A stretch of 64,000 nt of DNA, taken from assembly GCF_002906655.1 (NCBI RefSeq), contig NZ_CP025795.1, positions 1,488,001 through 1,552,000 of the forward strand. The letters run 5' to 3'. The translations under genes and the position numbers were made by a program. Source of the DNA: Vibrio hyugaensis (GTDB lineage: Bacteria > Pseudomonadota > Gammaproteobacteria > Enterobacterales > Vibrionaceae). This document shows, one piece after another, positions 29,862 to 37,713 of the stretch. The notes below the pieces were generated by a model that searched no databases, was not told the origin of the DNA, and was given only the letters and a program-made list of their open reading frames with translations. Position 1 is the stretch's first letter, and each line of letters starts with the position of its first letter.

Positions 29862-30752
29862 CTACACCCACCCATCAAATTTCAAACGTTTTTGAATACG
29901 CTCAACGGCTTCTATCTGCATTTGGCGTACTCGTTCATTCGAGACATTAAGCAAACCACCCACTTCAGAAAGTGTCTTAACGCTGTGTTCAAACAAGCCA
30001 AAGCGATGGATTAACACTTGTTGAAGCTTGATTGGCAACGTGTTGACCACATGCTCTAGTGCTTGAGTAAAGCACTGGTCTTCGCAGTCTTGTTGAGGGT
30101 CCGGCGTATATTCACTCTCACATTGGTCAAGAACAAACGGGGCTTGTTGCAAATCAACCGTGGTAGAAACATCAATAAAGCCACTCAAAGCGACCAATTC
30201 ATCGACTCGCTCTACCTTTACGCCAGAACAATCTGAAAGCTCTGAGATAGAAATGTCTTTACTCATGTTTTTACTCGCATCGTGCTTTTTAGATGCAAGA
30301 CTGTTTATCTCTTTGCAAACATGAGCTGGTAATCGAACCGTGCGACCATTATTCATCAATGCCGATTCGATATTTTCGCGAATCCACCATACAGCATAAG
30401 TCGAAAAGCGAAAGCCCGGCTCTGGATCATACTTATCAATGGCTTTGATCAAACCAATGTTCCCCTCTTCAATCAAGTCAAGCAGGGTAAAGTTGTTACC
30501 TGTGCGCTTTAAGTAGCTTTTCGCAATCTTAACCACCAAGCGCAAATTGGATTCAATCATTACCTCACGTGCTTCTTTATCCCCTGCGCGATTGCGTTGG
30601 GCGTAATGCAGCTCTTCTTCACGTGAAAGCAAGTCAATACCGACAATATCTTTGAGATAATGCGCGTAAGGATCTTTAGCGGTAGCAATAGAATCTTTTA
30701 TTGGCATCTTATCCGTGACACCTCGGGACCTAGCATAACATTCGTTGTTCAT
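29862..30752 (-). CDS. RpoS-family alternative sigma factor (RpoQ/RpoX-like)
   Basis: This 296-residue sigma-70 family protein has region 1.2 ([21 protein letters not shown]) and region 2 with [36 protein letters not shown] and [13 protein letters not shown], closely like RpoS. It also has region 3 and a region 4.2 helix-turn-helix ([20 protein letters not shown]). It lacks the extended N- and C-terminal parts of housekeeping RpoD and is shorter than canonical RpoS. Vibrios are known to carry extra RpoS paralogues, named RpoQ or RpoX in different species and linked to quorum sensing, biofilm and motility. Assignment to one of these is by memory of the family. It is convergent with the secretion operon, so control of that operon is possible but only inferred. 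Confidence 0.85.
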   Translation of the reverse strand: MNNECYARSRGVTDKMPIKDSIATAKDPYAHYLKDIVGIDLLSREEELHYAQRNRAGDKEAREVMIESNLRLVVKIAKSYLKRTGNNFTLLDLIEEGNIGLIKAIDKYDPEPGFRFSTYAVWWIRENIESALMNNGRTVRLPAHVCKEINSLASKKHDASKNMSKDISISELSDCSGVKVERVDELVALSGFIDVSTTVDLQQAPFVLDQCESEYTPDPQQDCEDQCFTQALEHVVNTLPIKLQQVLIHRFGLFEHSVKTLSEVGGLLNVSNERVRQMQIEAVERIQKRLKFDGWV

Positions 30753-31384
30753 TTCCCCGTCCTTATCAAGCCAACTTTTTTTATTTAGTTCTATGACTAC
30801 TTTCTTTCATGGCTCATCAATATGCCACAAAACGAATATCATTCATTTTATGTTGAGTGTAGACAAGGCTTGTCGCTTTACCAAAGTTTTGCATGTAATC
30901 TCATGCCAAATAGGTAACGAGAAAGTAAAAGCGTGAGCAACACGTCATTTATGGAGTGACGTGCGGTATTGAGTTAACATTGGGTTTGATAAAGCAATCT
31001 CACTTTGTTTAACATCAAAAAATTCGATGTTAAACAAAATGTTATGGGTTAATTTAGATATTAACGAACAACGACGTTGCAGGCGCTCCACCGAATAAGC
31101 TACAACTTGCACCATTGAAGCTTTGAATAACGGTGAACAGCAGCTAGTTAATAACTGCTCGTCAAACCTAAAAAACACAAGTGGTCATCATAGTAACTTG
31201 TTGAAAAGGTCATGAGGTTGAGTGAGCTTAAGTCAAAGCTCAGACCGGTATTGTAGGCATTTCTTGTAAAGCTCAACGTTTTGGTATCAATGGTCAGAAT
31301 GCCAAAAAAATAACAATAAAAACAAGAAATTAAAATTGCCAGAGCAAGAGTGGCATCACACACAGCGAGAGCTCATTCAAAAAT
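30753..31384. other. 632-bp intergenic region with a perfect inverted repeat
   Basis: No convincing gene is seen; short frames here have poor start signals and odd composition. It holds the upstream region of the sigma factor gene and the 3' flank of the diguanylate cyclase gene. A perfect 13-bp inverted repeat TTTGTTTAACATC / GATGTTAAACAAA (31004-31016 and 31026-31038) with a 9-nt spacer stands out. It lacks a U-tract and could be an operator or a hairpin in an untranslated RNA. Confidence 0.4.
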
Positions 31385-32827
31385 TTATTGAACTTTACGA
31401 AGTAGCGGCTCAACGTTACTTCTATTTATAATTTGAAAGACGGCGCGATTCTTACCGCTTGCTTTGCCACGATACATAAGTTGGTCAGCATCTTGTAAGT
31501 TGATTGCTGCGTTAAACTTGGGATAAAAAGCGCAGCCAAGGCTTACACTGACCTGTATGACTTTTCCATCCAACCATATGGGGGAGCAATAGATTTGAGT
31601 ACAAATTTCTCTGGCTAGCACTTCCGCCTCTTCAGCAGAAAGCGCCGCCGTTACCAAGGCGAATTCTTCCCCGCCAATACGCGCAAGCGTCATTCGTTCA
31701 TCAGTAACAGATTTCGCCGTATTGGCGACAGCAACAATCGCTCTATCCCCAACTAAGTGACCAAATTGATCGTTAATTGACTTAAAGTCATCGATATCAA
31801 ACACCATCACAGTAAGGTTGCTACGAATGCCACTCAAGGTAGAAAGCCGCTCAATTAAATGGCGGCGGTTATTGAGCTTTGTTAAAGGGTCGGTCAGGGT
31901 CAGCTCGAATAATTGTTGGTTGGCGAGAGTCAACTGCCGGGTTCGTAGCTCGACAGTTCTCTTTAATGAAAAGATATGGAACATCGCAGCAACAACTAAT
32001 GCAAAGATCGCGACAGGGACAAGATAAGTTGGGTAAACAGTCCTAACATGAATCCAACGACTTAGAATTCGGTCTCGGTCTGTTTCTAGCACCGTATCAA
32101 AAGCCCGGGAGATATCTTTGATTGGCATGGTGCTGTTCTCACTAGCGGCAATTCTCAAATCCTTGCTGTAAAGGTGTAATGCTGGAACGAAGGTAATTGT
32201 ATCTGGCGATGTCGCCATATAAAAATTCGCTACTTGCATGTCTGCGACAAACAAAAATATCTTTCTCTCTACAACAGCCCGTAACATTGCATCATTATTC
32301 GGGTAGAGCTCAATGATCGCGTTGGGGTACCTTTTCCGGATGAAGAACTCTTCATACCCTCCTTTTACAACACCGACATCCATGCCTTCTCCCCTCTCCA
32401 ATACGGCATGCACATCGACACCGAGTACGTCTTGATTGACGTAAAGCTGAGTTTCAATTGGCATAATCACTGAGCCAAAATCTAGATATTTGTCTCTTTC
32501 TCGGGAATAAATTAGCCCGGCGTGAATGTCTGCGCTTCCCTCCTTTACCGCTTGTAGTGATTCATCCCAGTCAAGCAAAAGAAATTGAACATCTAGATCG
32601 TTACGAGTTGCAAATTCTCGCCAAAAATCAATTAAGATGCCTTGAGGCTCACCATCTGGTGTTAAGTAAGAAAATGGCTTCCATGCTTTAGAATTAGTGA
32701 CGATAAGCGTTTCCCGCTTGACTTCATGGCTTACAGACACATCGCTGTATAACACAATTATGAGCAGCCATAACATAGTTAATACCGTGCTTTTTCGACC
32801 ATTAGTACTATAACGTCTGGGGGACAT
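31385..32827 (-). CDS. Diguanylate cyclase with periplasmic solute-binding-type sensor
   Basis: This 480-residue protein has an N-terminal membrane segment or signal (LTMLWLLIIVLYSDVSVS). A family 3 solute-binding-like domain spans about 38-260 (KPFSYLTPDGEPQGILIDFWREFA), then a membrane segment (YPTYLVPVAIFALVVAAMF), a short linker helix and a GGDEF domain (about 310-465). The active-site motif is RIGGEEF, so catalysis is plausible. The Asp of an RxxD inhibitory site is not seen at the expected position before GGEEF, suggesting no product inhibition. The protein would couple binding of a small molecule, perhaps an amino acid, to cyclic-di-GMP synthesis. It is single-gene and divergent from the ThrE-type exporter gene. 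Confidence 0.88.
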   Translation of the reverse strand: MSPRRYSTNGRKSTVLTMLWLLIIVLYSDVSVSHEVKRETLIVTNSKAWKPFSYLTPDGEPQGILIDFWREFATRNDLDVQFLLLDWDESLQAVKEGSADIHAGLIYSRERDKYLDFGSVIMPIETQLYVNQDVLGVDVHAVLERGEGMDVGVVKGGYEEFFIRKRYPNAIIELYPNNDAMLRAVVERKIFLFVADMQVANFYMATSPDTITFVPALHLYSKDLRIAASENSTMPIKDISRAFDTVLETDRDRILSRWIHVRTVYPTYLVPVAIFALVVAAMFHIFSLKRTVELRTRQLTLANQQLFELTLTDPLTKLNNRRHLIERLSTLSGIRSNLTVMVFDIDDFKSINDQFGHLVGDRAIVAVANTAKSVTDERMTLARIGGEEFALVTAALSAEEAEVLAREICTQIYCSPIWLDGKVIQVSVSLGCAFYPKFNAAINLQDADQLMYRGKASGKNRAVFQIINRSNVEPLLRKVQ

Positions 32828-33188
32828 ACCGACTTCTCATCAACCTTTTCAGAAATAAGTTCTACTACTTGCATAGAACTTAAGGTATAGCAGACAGTTT
32901 TTAGTTGGAAAGAAGTGCTTATTGATATGAATCTAAATTAATGCCTTTATCCTGAAAAATGGTACTTTTTTGCGATATTATTTTATTAATCAATAGCAAA
33001 TTGTTATGAGATCTATATGAATGAAAGTGGGCCGCAACCGTAATGGTTATGCAGAATACCATTCCACATTGTAAACACCTGACGCAGCCCACAAAAACAC
33101 ATAAAAAATGTAATGATTATTCGCTCGATAACAACGGTTTTGTTAACTTACGCGCAATTTTTTGTGACCCGAATTTTTCGCTTTCGCT
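32828..33188. other. Intergenic region between divergent genes
   Basis: This 361-bp AT-rich stretch must hold promoters for the cyclase gene and the ThrE-type gene. A tiny frame (ATG at 33017, eight codons) is present but has no support. No clear -35/-10 pair, hairpin or known operator was identified. Confidence 0.3.
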
Positions 33189-34352
33189 ATGCCTTCTCAA
33201 TATAGAATTAACAAAATCGTCGAAATTGGCGATACATTGCACCGTAGTGGTTGCGCACCATACAAAGTAGAGAAGTACACTCAACACTACGCAAAAAAGC
33301 ACGGTGTCGATGTGATGATCCAAGCGACGCCTACTGCGATCAACTACCAGTTTCCCGATGACAACAATGCCGTAGTCCTAAAACGCCTAAAACCTGCGTC
33401 AATTAATCTAAGCTTGTTGGCGAACACCATTATTCGGATCAATCAACCGAGCAGCGATCCCGTCCCTGAACCTGCGGGCTACCCGCCTTGGGTCATTGCG
33501 CTTGCGAACATGGGCATACCACCAGCGTATTTAATGCTAGTAGGCAGTACATTAGAAGCCGTTGGTTTCGCATTTATACTCGGTTTTATGGTGTGGGGCT
33601 GCCAGCAGGTCTGTCGTGCTCGACGCGCAATAGCCGTAGAATTCATTGCCGCCCTATTTACTGGCATCATCGTCGCCTATCTTTCCAGCACAGGTTTACC
33701 TATTCCGGTCTGGGCATTGTGTATCGCTACCATTGTCTTATTCGTGCCCGGATTATCGATCGCCAACTCACTTGAGTGTTTAGCGTTTAATGATTTGGTT
33801 TCCGGAACAAGTTTGCTCGGACAATGTGCGCTCACATTAATCAAACTGTTTGTCGGAATCACTATGGGTCTCAATATTGGCGAGGCGATTTGGGGACAAG
33901 CGCAATCCATCGCGTATACCAACGAGATCCCCATTTGGATGCACATCAGCGGCTTGTTTTTAATCTCTGCTTGCTTAGGTGTGATTTTTAATGCCCGTAT
34001 GATCGACATTTTGCTGGGCTTGCCCGTCGCTATGCTTGGGATGTGGGGTCCTTTTTACCTTGGATTCGAAAGTGGTTGGGTGGTAGGCACTTGGGTAACA
34101 ACGGTGTTGATCACGTTATATGGCACTTGGATAGCGAAAAAGATGGACCTAACTGGGTCCATTTATATTGTCCAAGGCATCATCATTTTGGTTCCGGGCA
34201 GTCGCGTGCTGGTTAGCGCGAGCCAATCTGTGTTTGAGCAATCGATTCTGCCAATACCAAGCATTGGCCTTTCTGCCCTGTTTATGTTCTCGGCCATCGT
34301 TGCCGGACAAATCACCGCGTACTCCATCTACTCGCCAAAAATCGAACGCTAA
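33189..34352 (+). CDS. ThrE-family threonine/serine exporter
   Basis: This 387-residue protein has a cytoplasmic N-terminal domain (about 1-105: [30 protein letters not shown]), typical of the DUF1212 part of ThrE. It is followed by about nine or ten membrane segments, including the second DUF3815-like half fused in the same chain ([17 protein letters not shown]). Members export threonine or serine by proton antiport; substrate here is inferred from family. The ATG has no good ribosome binding site and an in-frame stop lies shortly upstream, so the start is uncertain by a few codons. The gene is convergent with arfA and its 3' end overlaps the arfA reading frame by about 40 bp. Confidence 0.82.
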   Translation: MPSQYRINKIVEIGDTLHRSGCAPYKVEKYTQHYAKKHGVDVMIQATPTAINYQFPDDNNAVVLKRLKPASINLSLLANTIIRINQPSSDPVPEPAGYPPWVIALANMGIPPAYLMLVGSTLEAVGFAFILGFMVWGCQQVCRARRAIAVEFIAALFTGIIVAYLSSTGLPIPVWALCIATIVLFVPGLSIANSLECLAFNDLVSGTSLLGQCALTLIKLFVGITMGLNIGEAIWGQAQSIAYTNEIPIWMHISGLFLISACLGVIFNARMIDILLGLPVAMLGMWGPFYLGFESGWVVGTWVTTVLITLYGTWIAKKMDLTGSIYIVQGIIILVPGSRVLVSASQSVFEQSILPIPSIGLSALFMFSAIVAGQITAYSIYSPKIER

Positions 34353-34608
34353 CCAACGTCGATGCTTCAGACATGAAAAAAGCCCTATTCAAAATCCACT
34401 GTAGTGAGAACTTTGAATAGGGCTCTTTGCCTCTATGCTTCGCTTTTCTGTTAAAACTGCCTTTCCCTTTCTTCGCTTTTACTACTCGTGTTCTGAATAG
34501 TTGACTGGTTACTACTGCTTTTAGTGCGTTATCTTTGATTTCGCCTCGGCCGAATTCGGTATCTTGATGACATTCATTCAGCTGAGGATTCGTTTTTTTC
34601 TTTGCCAT
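34312..34608 (-). CDS. arfA: Alternative ribosome-rescue factor A
   Basis: The start is the ATG at 34608 with GGAGGAC just upstream; a longer upstream extension lacks such support. The product [12 protein letters not shown]... carries the ArfA core [31 protein letters not shown] and RKAKHRGKE (about residues 21-62), which places the basic tail in the empty mRNA channel of stalled ribosomes and recruits RF2. The frame runs to a stop at 34312. However, a strong terminator hairpin begins at codon 62, so the natural message should end without a stop codon. This is the known ArfA logic: the truncated mRNA is destroyed via tmRNA unless tmRNA fails. The residues past about 70 are probably not in the active protein. 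Confidence 0.9.
   Translation of the reverse strand: MAKKKTNPQLNECHQDTEFGRGEIKDNALKAVVTSQLFRTRVVKAKKGKGSFNRKAKHRGKEPYSKFSLQWILNRAFFMSEASTLVSVRFLASRWSTR
34376..34424 (-). terminator. Terminator hairpin inside the arfA reading frame
   Basis: A perfect 13-bp stem (AGCCCTATTCAAA / TTTGAATAGGGCT, 34381-34393 and 34412-34424) is followed on the minus strand by six T (34376-34381 region). A smaller CACT/AGTG hairpin sits in the loop. Position inside the coding frame is the expected source of non-stop arfA mRNA. It may also help end the convergent exporter transcript. Confidence 0.88.
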
Positions 34609-34662
34609 AAGTCCTCCGCAATGGTCGAACCAGATTGGACAATAATTTTCGAAAATAGTCAA

Positions 34663-34976
34663 ATTTGTAGAATTAAATTCATTTTATTCGTCAAAAACTT
34701 CACAACAACGTCATTTATTTGAAATTTCATCAAAAACACAGTGGTTAAAAAGTGACTAAATACAAATATTTGCCCTATAAGCACCAATATATGTTGACTC
34801 TGCCTGTATTTAACCTAGACTCTCTCACGGCTAGAAAGAAAGTTCTTTGTTTTCACATTTCGTTGGATTACTCGTAATTCCCCCGTCCTGTGGTACGCAA
34901 TAGCAATTTATTTTTCCACGCTATAAGCGCCGTATTAGGCGAAGATTTACATAAATTAGATATTTAGGAAATAGAC
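34663..34976 (+). promoter_or_regulatory. Upstream and leader region of the cold-shock gene
   Basis: This 314-bp AT-rich stretch holds no gene. Cold-shock genes of the CspA type usually have a long structured 5' untranslated region. The segment from about 34800 to 34976, with CTCTCACGGCTAGAAAG and a pyrimidine-rich stretch, is a candidate. AGGAAATAGAC precedes the ATG. Confidence 0.45.
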
Positions 34977-35186
34977 ATGTCTAACAAAGCTACTGGTACA
35001 GTTAAGTGGTTCAACGAAACTAAAGGCTTCGGCTTCATCCAACAAGAAAACGGTCCTGACGTTTTCGCTCACTTCTCTGCAATCCAAGGTGACGGCTTCC
35101 GTACTCTTGTTGAAGGCCAGAAAGTAGAATTCGAAATCACTCAAGGTCAAAAAGGTCCACAAGCTGAGAAAATCACTCTAGTTTAA
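34977..35186 (+). CDS. CspA-family cold-shock protein
   Basis: A 69-residue single cold-shock domain carries RNP1 (KGFGFI) and RNP2-type DVFAHF motifs, with [16 protein letters not shown] at the N-terminus. It is a nucleic-acid chaperone of OB fold acting on single-stranded RNA or DNA. The Ala in VFAHF replaces the more common Val. It has a long upstream leader and its own strong terminator, so it is monocistronic. Which Csp paralogue this is cannot be told, and cold induction is inferred only. Confidence 0.93.
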   Translation: MSNKATGTVKWFNETKGFGFIQQENGPDVFAHFSAIQGDGFRTLVEGQKVEFEITQGQKGPQAEKITLV

Positions 35187-35207
35187 TCCTTTAAGATTTT
35201 GATATGG

Positions 35208-35235
35208 TAGCCAGCTCTAAGCTGGCTATTTTTTT
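35208..35235 (+). terminator. Terminator of the cold-shock gene
   Basis: An 8-bp perfect stem TAGCCAGC / GCTGGCTA with a 5-nt loop is followed by seven T. Confidence 0.9.
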
Positions 35236-35259
35236 GCCCTTAATTTATTGATACCTCTT

Positions 35260-35805
35260 ATGGCTTTGAAACCGACAATTTACAAGTTTCGTATCGCGAT
35301 CTCCGATATGAACAACGACTACTACGATTCTAAGAACCTGACCATCGCCCTTCATCCCTCAGAGAAACCACAACGCATGCTAGCGCGTATTTTGGCTTTC
35401 TGTCTTAATGCACAAGATGATTTAGAGTTCACAAAAGGTCTTTCAACAACCGAAGAACCAGATTTGTGGCGTGTGGAAGACGATCAAAGTATCACTCACT
35501 GGATTGAAATTGGTGAGCCAGAACCGGATCGCATCAAGAAAGCAACTCGCCTAGCAAAACGTGTGAAAGTGTATACCTACAACACAAAAGCATCGGTTTG
35601 GTGGGACAAATTGGCAGGCAAATTTGGCATGCTTCCTGTTGATGTGGCAAGTTTGGATTACGACGCTATCGACTTGATTTCACAACACCTTGACCGTGGC
35701 ACTAGCCTTTCTGTTATGATTACCGGCACCTCAATTTTCGTTGATATTAACGAACAACACGTCGAAGTGACAGTGAAGGAATTACAAAGTAATGACGCCT
35801 CTTAA
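35260..35805 (+). CDS. yaeQ: YaeQ family protein
   Basis: The ATG at 35260 gives MALKPTIYKF, matching the usual MALK(A/P)TIYK start of YaeQ. A TTG 12 bp upstream is not needed. The 181-residue product shows the family features HPSE near residue 30, LAFC, FTKGLSTTEEPDLW, ITHWIEIGEP, RIKKA and VKVYTYN. YaeQ has a PD-(D/E)XK-like fold; its function is poorly defined, though it was once proposed to compensate for loss of RfaH. The gene overlaps the next one by 14 bp, so they form a two-gene operon behind the cold-shock terminator. Confidence 0.9.
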   Translation: MALKPTIYKFRIAISDMNNDYYDSKNLTIALHPSEKPQRMLARILAFCLNAQDDLEFTKGLSTTEEPDLWRVEDDQSITHWIEIGEPEPDRIKKATRLAKRVKVYTYNTKASVWWDKLAGKFGMLPVDVASLDYDAIDLISQHLDRGTSLSVMITGTSIFVDINEQHVEVTVKELQSNDAS

Positions 35806-36334
35806 TGAACTGATCCAAGAAATGGGGTTCAAAAACATCCCTTTCGTTAACGAGCATAAAGCCGCAAGACGACGTTGGACCAAAGAACAAGCCCCATTGT
35901 TCATTAGAGTATGTGAAAACAAACCTGAAACGGCACCTGCCCTGCATTTACTCGGACTTTTGACCAAGTCTCATATTGAAGCCAGCGCACTGTACGAGCA
36001 GCACTCGACGTCTTCTCAGCACATGCAGAAAGTTCTGAGTGATACCTTAGGTGACGAACATGCGGACAAGTTTACCAATCAGTCCGCAGAAGATTTGGTG
36101 CTTATCACTCACCTTTGGCTATATACGCAAGGCTACCTGAACATGGATTTTAGTCTTGCTCATGACCATGCAGAACAGACTCAAGAAAGCCTTCAGCACG
36201 AACTCGTGATTAAACGTATGGATCTCGACGCTTTCCGAACAGATTTAATGCAGAGTTTCTACTTAGGGAAAGAAGCGAATCCAGCAAAATCAAACGGACT
36301 ATTGGGCTGGGTAAAACGTCTTTTTTCCTCATAA
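35792..36334 (+). CDS. Hypothetical protein translationally coupled to yaeQ
   Basis: This 180-residue soluble, helical-looking protein starts inside yaeQ. I do not recognise a named domain. Visible features are an N-terminal MTPLNELIQEMGFKNIPF, a basic stretch AARRRW, a Leu-rich helix ALHLLGLLTKSHIEASALYEQH and a C-terminal amphipathic end LGWVKRLFSS. The last codons lie at the beginning of the 5' flank that is duplicated farther on, so the sequence just beyond its stop also appears next to the insertion element's right end. Confidence 0.75.
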   Translation: MTPLNELIQEMGFKNIPFVNEHKAARRRWTKEQAPLFIRVCENKPETAPALHLLGLLTKSHIEASALYEQHSTSSQHMQKVLSDTLGDEHADKFTNQSAEDLVLITHLWLYTQGYLNMDFSLAHDHAEQTQESLQHELVIKRMDLDAFRTDLMQSFYLGKEANPAKSNGLLGWVKRLFSS

Positions 36335-36492
36335 AATACATGGTTTTGTCAAAACCAAACACCTGATAGAGTATGCCCTCTCATGCAACGGCCTTCTTCG
36401 CTAAACGATTTCGTTACTTAAGTGCGTTGCATGAAACTCAGGACACTCATCCACTGAACATCAAGGGATCATTATGAAGTTTATCCGTTGGA
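36323..36492 (+). repeat. Direct repeat copy A: 5' flank and start of glutaredoxin gene
   Basis: This stretch is homologous to 38755-38908. The outer part is diverged, with substitutions and a 17-bp difference near 36390. The last 53 bp (36440-36492) are identical to 38856-38908, ending at the sixth codon of the glutaredoxin gene. Similarity stops sharply at 36493. It looks like the left boundary of an inserted or duplicated segment. Confidence 0.8.
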
Positions 36493-36500
36493 CTTCATAA
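36474..36500 (+). pseudogene. Truncated duplicate of the glutaredoxin gene start
   Basis: The ATG and next five codons (MKFIRW) match the intact gene at 38890. The frame then runs into unrelated sequence, giving MKFIRWTS and a stop. This is what remains of a 5' end cut by the insertion, or a copy carried with it. Confidence 0.75.
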
Positions 36501-37123
36501 AAAACCAATAAAACCTTTTTAAATCAATACATCATCTAAATTTAACTGTTTATAATCACAGTAATTAAACACCAAAATAACCGATAAAAACTGGCCTAAA
36601 ATGACGAGTGCCGCCACTAAATCTGATGCTTTAGAGTTTAGAAGGTTCTGCGCATTAGATATCGAAGTGATAAAACATCTAACAATTACTTCAACGCCTC
36701 CTTCCCTTGGTTTCTTCTACAACCGACAGTGACCGACAAAAGCCGACCTCGACACAACCCAAACTTTTACCTATAAAATTCAATCACTTACACAAAAATC
36801 CACCATTCAAATAGAATATAAAAACTGTGAACTACGGTACACAAAATTGGTGTCCTTAACTTTGACACCAACTCAAAAAACATATGTATAAATATACATA
36901 TAAATATCGCTCTTTGTTAATTTGTGCCTAGGCAGATAAAACGCCGCAACAGAACGTTGGAAACGTGCTCCACTGCATCAGTTTTATCGACGGGGAAGCC
37001 CCACTAAAAACTTAGTGGAAAGAAATATTCCCCAAACACACCCGACGTTTCGCAAACGGGCTGGGTTCGGTTTTGCTCTGAGCCGATGAAAGTGAAAGAG
37101 CATTCTCGTAAGGAGAAAAAGTT
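36501..37123. promoter_or_regulatory. AT-rich upstream region of the accessory gene trio, with two inverted repeats
   Basis: No gene is seen in 620 bp. TTGGTGTC / GACACCAA (36847-36854 and 36864-36871) overlaps a TTGACA at 36862-36867. ATATGTAT / ATACATAT (36882-36889 and 36894-36901) covers a likely -10 region. Together they look like a repressed promoter. About 220 bp of leader follow, with GC-rich complementary stretches around 36960-37070 that may fold. Confidence 0.5.
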
Positions 37124-37285
37124 ATGACCGAGAAACTTATACAGTTTCGTTCTTATCGCTACCTAAGAACTCAATCAAAGGTCGATAAAGCAACAAAAGA
37201 ACGAACGCCACATGACATTGAACTAGAGCGAACACGTAATCACTTCAGACGGTTTCATGCTCGTGAGTTCTTAGCACTGAGGTAA
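37124..37285 (+). CDS. Small basic hypothetical protein in accessory segment
   Basis: This 53-residue protein starts MTEKLIQFRSYRYLR and ends FHAREFLALR. A strong TAAGGAG precedes the ATG. It is very rich in Arg and Lys (with His), which fits a nucleic-acid binding role, but no family is recognised. It is the first of three closely spaced small genes; the next begins 5 bp after its stop. Low size and local base composition different from the core genes suggest a mobile-element origin. Confidence 0.6.
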   Translation: MTEKLIQFRSYRYLRTQSKVDKATKERTPHDIELERTRNHFRRFHAREFLALR

Positions 37286-37290
37286 ATGAA

Positions 37291-37473
37291 ATGCCACAAA
37301 ACGCAGAAAAAGATACAACTGGAATTTGGTTCAAGATGGACTCTGAAACCAACCGAAAGCTAGAAGAATCTGCCGAGTTCAACAAACGAACAAAACGGCA
37401 AGAAGCAAGCTTTCGTTTAAGTGACCATCTGACTAAGTTCGACCGACACATGACCCCTCGCGCTAAACCTTAG
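37291..37473 (+). CDS. TraY/Arc-like ribbon-helix-helix protein
   Basis: This 60-residue protein contains IWFKMDSETNRKLEESAEF, then NKRTKRQEASFRLSDHLTKF. The pattern of a short strand, a helix and a (K/R)-x-x-EA-x-x-RL-x-DHL-x-(R/K)F helix matches the TraY class of ribbon-helix-helix DNA-binding proteins known from conjugative plasmid oriT processing. It is paralogous to the following gene. DNA binding at the upstream inverted repeats is inferred. Similarity is by motif only, so an unrelated RHH regulator or antitoxin remains possible. Confidence 0.6.
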   Translation: MPQNAEKDTTGIWFKMDSETNRKLEESAEFNKRTKRQEASFRLSDHLTKFDRHMTPRAKP

Positions 37474-37521
37474 CGTTTTTTTAACCCAAAACATCCAATC
37501 TTGGGACGAAAGGAGTCTCAC

Positions 37522-37713
37522 ATGGATAATAAAGAGCTCATAGAGGGCAAACTTACCCTCGACCAACAAGCATATGACCTTATCAACCAAGCATCTAAGC
37601 GTTCTTTTCGCTCCTTAAAAAAGGAAGCTTCCCTTCGCTTGATTGACCACGTACAACGATTTCATCACAGTCCACAAAGCAAGCTTGATGAGATAGTTGG
37701 CTTTGTTGCTTAA
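37522..37713 (+). CDS. TraY/Arc-like ribbon-helix-helix protein, 3' end formed by the insertion sequence
   Basis: The preferred start is the ATG at 37522, with AAAGGAG upstream. The 63-residue product has LTLDQQAYDLINQASKRS and KKEASLRLIDHVQRFHH, matching the TraY-like helix seen in the preceding gene. Its last four codons and stop (GFVA, TAA) come from the left inverted repeat of the IS element at 37699. The natural C-terminus has therefore been replaced and the original protein was probably longer. Confidence 0.6.
   Translation: MDNKELIEGKLTLDQQAYDLINQASKRSFRSLKKEASLRLIDHVQRFHHSPQSKLDEIVGFVA

Noticed and set aside
30945..31363. Two minus-strand frames of 71-77 codons between the sigma factor and cyclase genes
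   Set aside because: Poor start signals, they overlap one another, and residue composition is unlike the neighbouring genes; the region is better described as non-coding.
33017..33043. Eight-codon leader peptide upstream of the ThrE-type gene
   Set aside because: No ribosome site, no regulatory codons such as Thr or Ser runs, and no terminator pair for attenuation.
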